DNA from: Holothuria scabra
Lineage: Eukaryota; Echinodermata; Holothuroidea; Aspidochirotida; Holothuriidae
Assembly (NCBI GenBank): GCA_037179385.1
Contig: CM074193.1
Location: 39,092,846 to 39,156,845, forward strand
Length of the DNA: 64,000 nt
Direction: 5' to 3'
The position numbers were made by a program, and so were the translations under genes. The first letter of the stretch is position 1, and each line of letters starts with the position of its first letter. A model generated the notes under the pieces. That model searched no databases. It was not told the DNA's origin and saw only the letters and a program-made list of their open reading frames with translations. Positions 23,366 to 35,800 of the stretch are shown one piece after another.

Positions 23366-24873
23366 CTTTAGAGCAGCAAGTCCTTTATCCCTAGCTTACC
23401 ATCAAGATTATGTATTATATTGTAAAATTTGGCCCATGAGAACCTATCCATCTCATTTATTTGGGTGTCATCATAGTGGCGCAAATACGGGCAAATATTA
23501 TAACTCAGGCAAATTAAGTGCCCCCTCCCCCGAGGGAAGCTTATACACCTGCACTAATGGAAATAGTACTGCTACAACTGCAGCAAGACTAACAGGTACA
23601 ACTGTGTTTGTTCAAACAATGGTATAAATACTTTAAGTCATATGCTTTTGTTACTTATCATTTTATATCATATCCACCTACAGGTCCACACTAGGTCAAA
23701 AGCCACAAATAATGTTGTGCGACGAACCTGATATGGCTACAAAGAAACGAGTTGGTCCAACTTAATTTAGACAAGCTCAAATCACAGTAAATTATTTGCC
23801 AACACATCAAGCCAGAACTTTCGAGGAGAGGACAAATAAGGACAACAAGAAATTCTTTGTAAACTGGGATTTGTTCATAAGAAACTGAATCATATTTCAA
23901 AATTTTTCAGTAATGACAATTAAAAAAGGACTCCCAATTCCTATTGTATATCCAAATCCAACAAGAGAGCAGTGGGAAACAATTGCTGGTACTTGAATGT
24001 TTACACAGAGACAAGGGGAGGTGTTCCTGGACATGTACAATAAACATTTTAAAACATGGCACAACTAGCATGTTTGTCAAACTGCTTAGGGCAGAATCAT
24101 TTATCGAACTGGTGGTTGTTGCCAAGTTCCTTATATTTTTCCTGTGACTCTCCCTTTAACCAAACTAGCACAGACCAGAATTATAGGGTCAACAATTTGT
24201 CAACAAGATGAATAAGACAAAAAATTGCAACAACTTAAAATATTAGGTATAAAGAATGAAGCCATGTCTAATAAAATCCCCCACATGAGTGTGAAACGTC
24301 ATGTTTAACCCGTTTCCATGATCATCAGTATAAAATTCCTGCAGCCATTTTCTTCATACAAAACTACATACATAATTGATATAACATTCTTGATACACAA
24401 CCGACATCAAGTGGTTTATATGCCAACCAACTACTGTAGCTGCACCACTGAACCCACCCCTCCCCCTCACCACTACTATACATGTTTTGAGCTCTAGTTC
24501 CAGAATTGCTTTCCAGATACCAGTATTTGATCAGTTGCGGTCAATATTGATAACTGAAATAGAAGTATGGATTACATTGAATACTGACATTATCTGTGCA
24601 ACAGCAAAACTAGTACCAAATGTGAACAGTAAGGATACTGCATAGTTAAGACGAACCTTTGTGTCACAAATGTTGCAACTCAGTAACATGATTAATTTTT
24701 AAAGTTCCACTGAATGACTCCTTGCCAACACAGCATACCTTATGCACTATGATGGAATCCCATGATACTAGGTTGCGTAAAGATAGCAATAATCAACCAA
24801 GTCATGTCAGAAAGATGACAACATAGAATACCTTATGCTTTCTGCTGGTGTCACATGATGCTGGGTGGTGAAG
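23366..24873. other. Intergenic, no gene recognised
   Basis: AT-rich single-copy-like sequence. Open frames up to 72 codons have no recognisable domain. Confidence 0.3.
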
Positions 24874-25195
24874 ACCAGGGGCATAGATCTGGTTTGTGGA
24901 TTTGGGGATAAAATTTCCAACATCGAACCCTGGATTATGCCTGGGCCAGAAAGGTCTATAAGCAATCAACCCATGTGAACCTGAGTGCACATGTATACAT
25001 AAATGAAAAACGTGGATACACACTCACTATACCACAATCTTAATTTTATTTATTCTTCCTCTTGGTTGTTCTTTTTCATCTTCGTTTATTTTAAATGAAA
25101 ATATTGCTGGGGCAAACAAATCCTTCCCCCAAAAAAGTTTCATTGGGGTAGTAACTGCCAGTACCCCCACCCTTGTAAGGATTGATGCCCCTGGT
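24874..25195 (+). mobile_element. 322-bp MITE copy B with 11-bp inverted termini
   Basis: The left end is ACCAGGGGCAT and the right end is its exact reverse complement ATGCCCCTGGT. The interior aligns block by block with copy A at 21872-22240. No clear target duplication is visible, so the superfamily is unsettled. The CAGGGGC start is common among hAT-type elements. It is non-coding. Confidence 0.65.
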
Positions 25196-26300
25196 AATGA
25201 CATAGCAATGAGAAAGCCATGTTAGAAAGACAGACATGAACATTAGTAACTTTGAAACAAAAGTTTGCTTAAGCTCAAACTAAGTTTTGATGTAAGATCA
25301 GTATTTGTTCTATGCAATGAGTGAAAATTCAACAAAAATACGAGATCTGGTTTTCAAGATAAGATATCAGCAGTTCAAAGCTAACAAATTTTCAACCCAA
25401 CTGAACTTGAAGCAAGCATATATGATGCCATAGCCTTACAGTAATACACAGTGTTTTCTTTTCTTTTCTTTACTCTTCACAACCAACTTTTTCCTCAACA
25501 ATCCAATATGTAATGGAAATATGATTGTATGAGAGGCATAGCAATTTTACAGGAAGGTCCCATCTATCCTTATTAAATCCAAAGTCAAGGCACACACATA
25601 TCCATGTTCTATATCAATGTGAGTAGGTAATATAAGCTGTGCTTATTTAAAGCTCACTTTAAGTCACAAATGTAATAATTCCATTTGATGATATTGCAAG
25701 AAATACATGTACCCTTTGTTTGAATGAAACTTCATAAAGTTGTGCAGGTTAACTCTTCTTAACATTAGAAATCAAAAATATTGCTACATCCATTCCTTTG
25801 GTACAATGAAAAGGTTGGCGGGGCAGGGAGGGTTGAAGGGGGGCAGGAAGGAGAGGTGGAGGAGATGGGGTTGGTGGGACTGACAAGTTCATACAGTTCT
25901 ATGTATTTGAATACCAAATTCCAATGAAGCTTCTTGGCAGTGGAACACCCTCATTTTCTCAAACCCTTAATCCAAGGATGAACTCCATTGCCTAGCATCA
26001 GGGAGGGACAGATAGGAACCAAAATGTTGACATGAAGATGATGCCTACCATTACAACTTTTAGTTCTCCATCTTAGACTGATGGCCTTATTATCACTGGA
26101 CAGAAAAATTTAGTTCAATGCTGCTGCCAATAAAATTTATTACATACTACAACAAAATCCTCCATTCTGCTACAAAGCAATTGTGAAATGTCCTCCTTGC
26201 TGTTTCCAACAAACTCATTGCAACTGCAAACAAGAAACCATTAACTATAGACGAATCTGATTAGCGCTTGTGTTTAATGACTGTAGATGGCCATTAGTGG
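25196..26300. other. 3' flank of SF3A3; one dispersed repeat
   Basis: No gene is seen. The segment 25935-26045 (GGCAGTGGAACACC, TTTTCTCAAACCC, a GGATGAACTC-like block, GATAGGAACC, TTGACATGAA) is related to 28648-28758 inside SF3A3 intron 12, marking an unnamed dispersed repeat. A purine-rich G tract lies at 25812-25875. Confidence 0.4.
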
Positions 26301-26326
26301 GGTCTGTCAGCCTTAAATCGCCTTCA

Positions 26327-26332
26327 TTTATT
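26327..26332 (-). promoter_or_regulatory. SF3A3: Candidate SF3A3 polyadenylation signal
   Basis: TTTATT on the plus strand is AATAAA on the gene strand, about 425 nt past the SF3A3 stop codon, a reasonable 3'-UTR length. A second AATAAA on the gene strand lies at 26136-26141. Neither is proven; transcript ends would decide. Confidence 0.4.
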
Positions 26333-26754
26333 GTCTACGTGAATTTCAAACCCTCATATCAGTGAAGTTGAAGAATTTAAGATACAAATTAGTGTACAAC
26401 CATCCATGACAGATGTAAGCAAAGAAATTGAAAGATTTAAAGGTGACCAACCCCAGTCATGCCTGACTGAAATCAGACCATCACTTGCTGTCAGGATTCG
26501 TGTATACTAGGTGCAAGTCATATTATTCAGGGACAGATGCATGATGGGATGATGTGTCAATTCCTTTTAACTTTCTCACACAAGCATTGGTCATAAGGTC
26601 ACTTGTCTATACGTTGTCTGACATACAAAGTGATGGATGCAATATCACTTGATATTGTCAACCAAACACAAGGAGAGTTCTTCTTCACTATAAAGGTTTA
26701 GTGATACTGCTCCACACTTGAACCATTTGGACATGGAAAGTCTGCACAAACCAC

Positions 26755-26832
26755 TTACAATAACCCCTGCCGTTTAAGATCCTCGTAAGTCTTTTTGTTG
26801 ACAACATTTCCTGTGGAATCTTCAAATTCTTC
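26755..26832 (-). CDS. SF3A3: SF3A3 exon 14 (C terminus and stop)
   Basis: Encodes residues 484-508, beginning EEFEDSTGN and ending DLKRQGLL before TAA. This matches the strongly conserved end of SF3a60. The acceptor is TTTTGCAG. Confidence 0.96.
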   Translation of the reverse strand, partial: EEFEDSTGNVVNKKTYEDLKRQGLL

Positions 26833-29800
26833 CTGCAAAAGTAATAAAGCAAAGATTTCTACTGTAATTTTACCATATGATTTAAGAGGGAAGACCTGGA
26901 TAGCACGTTTTCACTTCTCTCTCTCTCTGTTGCTTCCCCTGTAGGGTGACAGTTGAAGAATATTTCTGTGGTATTTCCTGCCTATTGTAAGCTAGTTTGT
27001 TTGATAATTGAAGTTTTATGGTCCAGTTTCTGAGAAACTGGTTTTTAAGTTGAGCCAGCCATGACCTTTTTTCCAGTTATAAGAGGCAACTTAAGGGGAG
27101 GACTTGGATTGAATTTGGATTGAACCTTTTTATTTATCAAGCTAGGTGACAGTATGTAACACACTCGTGTTGGTGTGTAGTTACATACCATCTAACCAAC
27201 ATTGCTGTTATTTGTACTGTCTTAGTCCTAATTTGCCAACCCACCCTCCCCCCACCCACACACATCCCACACCCTCCCCCTCTCACACACACACACACAC
27301 ACACACATTGTTTTCACACACAACCTGAGGACCTCATTGTGTTTTCCTTTGTTCCTGCTTCCTAAACCCTAACCTTAACAATAGACCGTCTATTTTTTGG
27401 ACAAGAGAGGACTCCAAAAATCCATTGAATTTCCACCAGAGGACCTAAAATCCATTCTTTGGGTTCTCTGTTTGTACTACAATGCAAGTACACACCAACA
27501 CACACACACACACACACACACAAATAAAACCCTTATCTACAAAATGTATGATGGGTGAAAGGAGAACACACAACATCCTTAATTCAACAATAACTTTGGA
27601 GGAAATATTAAGAAATTGTCATTTGCACTAATGTCAAAATTCTTGACTCCACTGCCAACCACTCAGTATAGAACACTTTGCAAACCCAAAGGTATCACAA
27701 AACCAGTGTACATATTTCCATATTATGAGTCCTCTTTTAAAAATTGCTGCTATTGAGGTGGAAGTCTTGTGAAAATAATGATAGAAAGGTAACTGACATA
27801 ACTACAACCTTGTGGCCAGACAATTCCCCAGAAAACATCCCCCAGACAAGTCTACCAAATACGCTTCATTTACCCCTAGACAACCCTCTGCAGAGAAAAA
27901 CTTGTCCGCCATAACAAAATAGCCTCTCAAACATTTCCTTCACACCAAATTTGATATTACCCTAATTGGCAACTGTGTGAGGTGATATTGTCCCTGTGAG
28001 AGTTGCCTGGGAATCAAACTGTCTGCTAATTGTAACTAATTAACTCACCTCAGTGTCAGGTTGCCACCTCTCAGATTTTTTGGCTACTTTCAGCTTTTCC
28101 CATACTGCAAGAAAACATAATATTTTTGCCAGTCATTTAATTGTGAAAGAGTCATTTTTAGAGTTCTGCATGGACATGAGACATCGATGGTGCAAGAGAA
28201 AGGGATGTGATGTTTGGTTTGAGGGCTAGGAAGTCTTCTTTATCAAGACTGCATTTTGGGCAGTAATTTACCCAGGTCGCAAAAACATCATGCCACTTGT
28301 ATATTAATCATAATTTCCCTTTTATAAACAAGCCTCATTACTAATGGTAACTCCATCTACCTAATCTAATTACTGATGGTATAATACTAAGGGCATAAGG
28401 CGATACTCTCCAGTTTGTACTTTACTAGTTTAAGTACAATTTACCTTAAATAGAGATAAAACCTGATGACTGATCTCTCATCTTAGGCTTACAAAATTGT
28501 TACATGTTTTAGCAAGTAGCGGGTCCACTATTTCATCTTATGACAAAAAGACATCACATAATAGAAGTCTGAAGTGACTGCAGGGTACAGTACCTTCTGT
28601 TTTCAAACATCAGGTAACAGATTGTAATCAACTGAAGGATTTTTACAGTGGAACACTCTGCCTGATTTTCTCATACCCTGAATCAAAGATGGGCTCAAAT
28701 GTCTGACAATAGTAAGGGTCCGATAGGAATCAATATATTGACTTCAAATATTGATGTCTATTTTATCTGCTACTAATACAATTGGTTCTACACTGCACAT
28801 AATTTGGACAGATATGGACATATACAAAGGTAGGACTTTCCTAGTTTGCAGTTGCCTTTTTTTGGAGCATCACATTTCTTTTTCTTTGAGTCAACTCCAG
28901 ACCTGGTGCACCATTCACCAAAACCACTTAACTGTAAAAATTTCAAGTTTTCTTTTCAAACTTTCCCAAAATTTCTACTGAGAGCATTGAAATGACTGGC
29001 ACACAGAAAATTGCATAGATGAATGTGGATCAAACAACTTATCAGGAAGGCAAAGGCTTCCCAGTGTTACTCACATGCTAAGGCATCTTCAATGAGAGTT
29101 ATATTTGCAAAATGTGCTGTATTTGGGATGCCAAGACACCTCATGCCGTGAGCATGTCGCCATTCCTGAGATAAAAGGTGAAGATATGTCCAGATTATAA
29201 AATTTATCCATTGTGCAACAGGTATTACAATGCTTTTCTTTTACTGATGAAGGCCATGGTCCATGTAAAGAACAGACACATAGTATCAAGCTTTAATATG
29301 ATATGGATGATTTTGGGGCCATATTTTAGTTCATCCACTCACTAACAGCAACTTGTTGATGTTTGCATGTTTGCACAACATCTATGGCATAATACAGCAT
29401 TTGCATATTTCCATGTAAATTGCAATTATGTAAAAGTATACATATATACATATTTCCCTAATTTTCATTTCAAAAACCATATGAAAAACATATATTAAGG
29501 GTAAATGTACAAAGGGGAACAAGACTGTTTGGCCTCAACATTTTACATATTGTTCCATATAGGACACATAATTTTTATACACAAGTCCTATTGTAAACAA
29601 AAAGTACATGTAACAACTTCAAACCAATTTAGGTACATGTATCTGTTAACACGAATGTATGAGGGGACATTGAAATAATGATAATGTCTATAGGCCTACT
29701 TATGTCAGAAAGGGAAAATCAATGAAGGGGGAAGATCAAATACATGCTAATATGTTTTGTTTTCATTTTGCCATAAGGTATTGGTGGTACAAAGATTCTC

Positions 29801-32800
29801 CCCAACCATCAGGGTATAGTGTTCGGTGCATGTGTCAGGTGTTGATATAACACAGGACCATCAAAGTCCATACATAAACCTCCCCATGCATTACACAGCC
29901 TCTGCAGTTTGCTATACAGAGCATCTTTTGAGAGAACTTCACAAGAAAATGTTGACAAAAAGCTTCAGCATAAACTTTTCCTGTCATGAAATATATACAT
30001 TGTATGTATGTGTGATTGTTCAGTATGGTTCTATAAAGGTGTGGGCAAAACTGGTTTGGGGCTAGTGTATCAGTCCCTTTTTGTATATTTTTGGACCCTT
30101 TGATTTCTTATTCAACCCCTAGATTTCATGAGCATTCTGTAGGGACCAGTTGGCCACAGATTTTTGAAGGCTTATTTCCAACTCCGATACCAATCTTTTC
30201 AATATCCCCCTCAAATACTTGTATTGACAGATACATGTACAGAAATTGGTAAATACTGAAGTAATTCCATGTACTTTGTGACGACAATAGGATTTGCATA
30301 AAGTTACGTATCCTCACATAAAATGGTGTGTAAACTGATAAGGGAAATCACTTTTCCCCTTTTGTGGAATTTCCCCTTAAAAAACACTTTTTTGAAAATG
30401 ACATTTCCCCCAACAAGAAAATTAAGCATACAAATACATAATGTCATAGTGGCCTAGCATATTTCATTTTTCATTCATCATAATTCTCAGTTTATTTCCC
30501 ACAATTGCATCATATTACTGTATTTCACGTAGTTACATCACAAAGTTGTGTCATTGACCTTGTATATATACAAACATGTATATTGCCTGTTATACTTTTC
30601 TATCTTGTGAAACTTCCTCTCACTTAAAGAGGCAAACCTCACTGGCATTGATTGATCAGTACTTACTGCAAAGTGCCTCTGGAATGCTTTTGGACCTCTG
30701 TATGTCTGGTTCCCACAAATTTCACAGGAGTATGAGATATTCAGACCATGAAGTTTATACAACCAGTATGGGATGGGCTGAGGAAAAATATAAATGAAAA
30801 CAATTCATATCAGAAAAGTTGTATTTTTTGTAAATTAGAAAATATTTTTCTATTCCTGTTCCACAAATTTTGTTGATCAGTATCTCTCCTTCTCAGGAAA
30901 GGGCAGAGTTTTCAATAGAAAGCATGGAGTCTCAGCATAGCAAAGTACCTCTAATTGATAAACTCAGCAGAAAAAGACCTAAATGGAAACTCCCCCTATC
31001 AATCTCAACACTGAAAAAGCAACTTATGATTCCAACATGATTCCTGTTCCATCATAATTGACTTCTGTGAAAATAACTTTGAGATTATTTGAAATGAAGG
31101 AATGTGGGTATATGATCAACATGCACAGCTTTCAGTAAGTCTGATGTGTGTGATACAATTTAAGAGACAACCAAATTTTGGAAGAGAAAATTGACCTTTT
31201 GATCCAGCACTGTGATTTTCCATTCTAAAGTACTCATGTACCAGAATATGGACATATCTTTCAGGTATAAAGAAACATTAACTGTTGTGTAAATGACTCT
31301 CTCTTAATTAGTATCCAGTAGCAAAATTCTGCATTTAAATTGAAAGAGAAGATGGCCTCCCCATACAATCACCAATCGTAGCGTAGAACAAGAATACAAA
31401 TAAATCATTGCTTTAAAATGGATATGCCAGCTTGAAATCTGGAGTTCACCTCCTGGCCAAGTCATACCAAAAACTTTCAAAATGGAACCTACTGCCATTG
31501 TGTATGGTGTTCAGTATAAGCAATGGAGTAGGGAAAACAATTAGCCAGTACTCCACAACTATAAAAAAGGCTGTGGTCTGCTGTGCATTGCCATGTACAC
31601 TATGAAGCTGTCTATTTGCAGATAATACCTTGTGCATTGATGTAGTACGTACAGGGTTTGCTTCAAATACATGGTGCAGGGGTACTGTAGAGTATCTTCA
31701 CAGATCTGAAGTTTGAGAAGTTGGTGTGTTAGGCAAGTCTGCATCCTTAGGAAGATAACTACTTCCAGGAACACTCGGAAAGCTTGGGTTCACTTCTCAG
31801 GTAGAGTCATACCAAAGACTCCAAAAAAGGAACCTACTGCTATTCAGCGTGATGCTCCGCATAAGCAATGGAGTAGGGAAAACAAGCCAGTGAGCCACAA
31901 CTGGAAAAAAGCCGTGGCCGGCTTGACTTGAACCAAAAGGTTGGAAACTGGGCCATAAAACTCTATCTAACTATCTATCTATCCAGGAACACAGCATTTG
32001 CTTAGGTTTGCTTATTGTCTCTTTATAGTCAAGAGTGCCAATGGAACTTTGGAAGAAGCAAGTACTGTACACTGCAATGCTTAGGAAAGTTCATAGCCTG
32101 TGTGGGTTAAAAGCTGGTATGGGACATTTCATTCAAGTAATTAGAGTCAACCTGGGATTTTGAGATGAAGCCTCTCCTTTTCAACACACCGCGTATTTGA
32201 AATATTGCTAATATTAATTCAATAGGTTGAAGGCCTTTGCTACTTGATACGCTAGCATGTCAGCTTGTTTGTCAGAAAGTTGGTTTTTACAACTTTTTCA
32301 CAACTTTTACACTGCACCACATTTGTACCCCAACTTGAAACAGATGAAAATAGCTCTTTGGTCATGGTGTTACATTGTAATTAGTTATAGTGTAGTGGAG
32401 ATGTCTAGTCTTGCAACTGTGTGGATTTTCTTAGGACCAAATTATATTCCTTGCAGAGTGTGGTACTGAATAGACAAATGCATGTCAGCCATTTCATAAA
32501 ATGATAAATCCTCCTCCCCCCCCCCCCCCCCCCAAATTTCCAATCCTAAAAACATGTCCATAAGTTATGTTCAAATTATGCAAGTCTTTTACTTTAAACC
32601 AGAATTGCCATGTATTATTTTTCATGACCTTTGAGAACAGAAACGAGCTGCAGCCTAACTTCTTCTTAACAACGGGCTATGTTGTGCTTATGTCATACAT
32701 ATTGCCTATGAATTCAGCTTCTCAGCGAACTATATCTTGGAGAGCTTCAACAGCAACACATGCTATTACTACACATCATTCAAAAGGTCAAATTATGCTG

Positions 32801-35800
32801 TGTGTGAAAAATGAAGTCTTCAAATTGGTGGGGTTAAGAATACATCATTTTGTCTGGAGGAAAAAGTCTAGTGCTTTTGCAGCCAAATGGAGACATGATA
32901 TTTTGCTTGGTTGTTGTTCAACTTTAATGGACACAAAAGGGTTAAGATTCACAGTATCACCTCTCTTCTCTCATCTAGGGTAGTTGACAAGAGGCTATAC
33001 CAGACATTACAAAAGATCTTACTCTCTTAGATGTCAGTTTCCTTTTCTACAACAACCGTGCAAACATAGTCCACTGGACCAGACACTCATTTTGACTACA
33101 ATGATGGTTCCTGAGGTACTGGACAATATGATGAATGCCACTCTCTTTAAGTCTACATGTAAAATTGAAAAGTTCAATAAATGGCTTTGGCGGAACTACA
33201 CTTAATTGTGTTAGCTCATACATTTGACAAAGTGCCTTGTGTGAGTCAAATTAGTTGTCAACAACTTTGAACATGAACACAACTTTTGTGCCTAGGATGT
33301 GATATGTAACTTCTCAGTGCAACCATTACAAAAAGGTTAGGTAACCTTGCATAGGAATTCGACGACTTGCCCATCACATGGTAAAAGGTTTCAAGATCTT
33401 TAACAGTTTCAGAAGGAAAGTAATGGTGATGAACAGATCCCAGACAAATGGCTGGTTAAATAACCTTGGATCAATAACTTTAACCCTACCATCATAGGTA
33501 GCATTACTGCAGTAGTGTAAATATGTGGCTGGGGGGAGGGTTTACCTTCCTACTAGTACAGACAGGCATATTACTGTCATTTAATTTTCATTTATCACCT
33601 CTGTCACAATCAATGAGGGAGGATTGCGGAAGAGGAAGTAACTACCTTGCCATCCCAGCCAAGAGGTAGGTTCTTGGGGTTGTATATAACTTCATCTTCA
33701 TCATCATCACTGTCACTATCACTAAACTGCTCTTCCTCATCATCCTCTCTCTCGGCATCTGTCCTGGCCTGCTTTCTCTGTACATTCTCTCTGGTAGCCA
33801 TCCTTTGTTCCTGCCAAATAATATAATGAAATTCTTTAGTTTTAACACACATATAGCTGCTCCTCCCAAAACATAATGTTCATTTGACTGACACCTTAAT
33901 TTACTGGAAAAAGCAGAAAAAATCAAAGCTGAACTATTATACTACATATTAACCTCTGTCCATAGCTGAGCAAAACTAAAATGCAATGCTCACACATGCT
34001 ATCTTCTAAAGAAATTTCCCATATCTAGCTCCAGACATGACACTGCTATCCAAAAAATTACAACATAAAAAGATACGACTGTGCCTGCTATTATCACATC
34101 ACAAGTCTAAGAACTAAATTAGTTGCCACTACACCTTCTAAAAATTTTGTCACAATTCCAACCTCTATAAACACAAGATTGTACATTATTTTCCTCTACA
34201 TATGAGTTGCATGAAAAACTTACCCCAAGCAGTTCTGTGTAAAAATAGGCTTTGGCTTCAAGCAGTGCAATGGCTTTTTGTCTTGCTGTGTTGTCCTTCA
34301 CACCTTTGCCTGGTTTACTCTTTGCAAAAAGATCTGGGTCCAACTGATCTAATGGTTTGCCCTTGGTACTAAACAGTCTCAGAGCTCTTTCTTCTAGGGT
34401 CCCACCACACTTCAAGCCCAAGGCCATGAGGGCTGATTTCAACCTGTCAAGACCAAGTGAGGCTAATTCCTGTGGACATAAATACACCAGTGTTATTAAA
34501 TAACCCCTTTAAAACATATGATCCTGCAACATGGAACAAGCAATAACCTAGGAAAAAAGGGACAGAAAGTAAGCCAAGTTAAATAGCGTTGGTAGCTCTT
34601 TTTGTCATGCTTTAGCCCATGACCCTCAGAGCTGATTGGTAGAATCCCCCTCCCCCAATAACAACACAGGCTCTTAACCCTTTGCCAGCTAATGGTATGT
34701 TGTGTGTGTGTATGCTTGGCGCTGAAGCAATTTCCACATACAGAATGTTGTTGTTGGGCCTATATGCTGGAGTGTAGCAGTATTAACTTTAGGCCTAACA
34801 TTAGTGCAAGTAGTCGGCAGACTTTGATAACTTGTGTGATTATCTGTATTTTGATCTTCAACTTCCTGCAAATCCTCCACGGAAATATCAGACAAATTGC
34901 CCTCTTCCTCACTTTCATCTCTTTCTACATCTCCTGGAATGTCCAGGGAATTTTGCTGATCATTGAACTTCAGCACTCTTTTTTGTGGGAGCTGCCATTT
35001 TGTTTTAAAAGCAAGCATACCCAACACAGTCTTGTGTTGTGCAATACCACCACCATTTATTAGCTTATTTCGTTAGTTTTCATATGGTAGTTAGAACCAG
35101 GGTTTTTGTGATATTTCAGTGAAGGGCTGAGCATTTCAAAAATGAGTTGGGAAAACACCTAAATGTACGTGGTTAGCAGACTATGGAAATATTTAGAACA
35201 CATAAATGTACGTGCTTAGCTGGCAAAGGGTTAAGTTCAGCAGAGCTTTGCAGTCTATTGTGCAACTGCAGCAAATAAACAAATTTTACAGTTTTTACAC
35301 TGCACAGCTCCTCTAGTGTGAACACATTGCAATCTTGTATAGTTGTAAAAAGACAGTGGCTACACAAAGTGCGTAATTTCTGCAACATGTGGATCTAGAA
35401 TGAGCAGGCCAGGGATACAGGAAACTTGTATCAAATCAGGCTTGGGGTAATCGTAATTGATTGCAATCGATCACACATTTTGAACGCAATTGATTACTTT
35501 TGTGAAAATCGCAAAGTAATTGCAATCGTAATCGATTACAATGGCAAAGTAATCGCAATATGTGGTTTCATTTCTGATTACATTGAAGTTGAATTGAACA
35601 AAGAAGTGAAATTACTAAACAATTTTTTCAGTGCTTGGTTCTTCTGTTGGAATAACAAAATTTGCAAAAGAAAACCTGTATCCTTCTGGGCTTATCTAGA
35701 GCAATGTCCATGGCCTTTTTTCCAGTTGTGGGCACTGGATTGTTTTGCCTACTTCATTGTTTATGTGGAAAACAAATGTAATCACGATTGCAATCATGAT

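Larger units (their letters stand above)
30778..33645 (-). other. SF3A3 intron 10
   Basis: GT-AG intron of 2.9 kb. It holds two SINE copies in the plus orientation (31440-31578 and 31783-31983) and a C homopolymer near 32516-32534. A 138-codon open frame at 32567-32983 has no recognisable domain and is taken as chance. Confidence 0.65.

Noticed and set aside
32567..32983. 138-codon plus-strand ORF inside SF3A3 intron 10
   Set aside because: No recognisable domain, weak composition and no splice context. Best explained as chance in intronic DNA.
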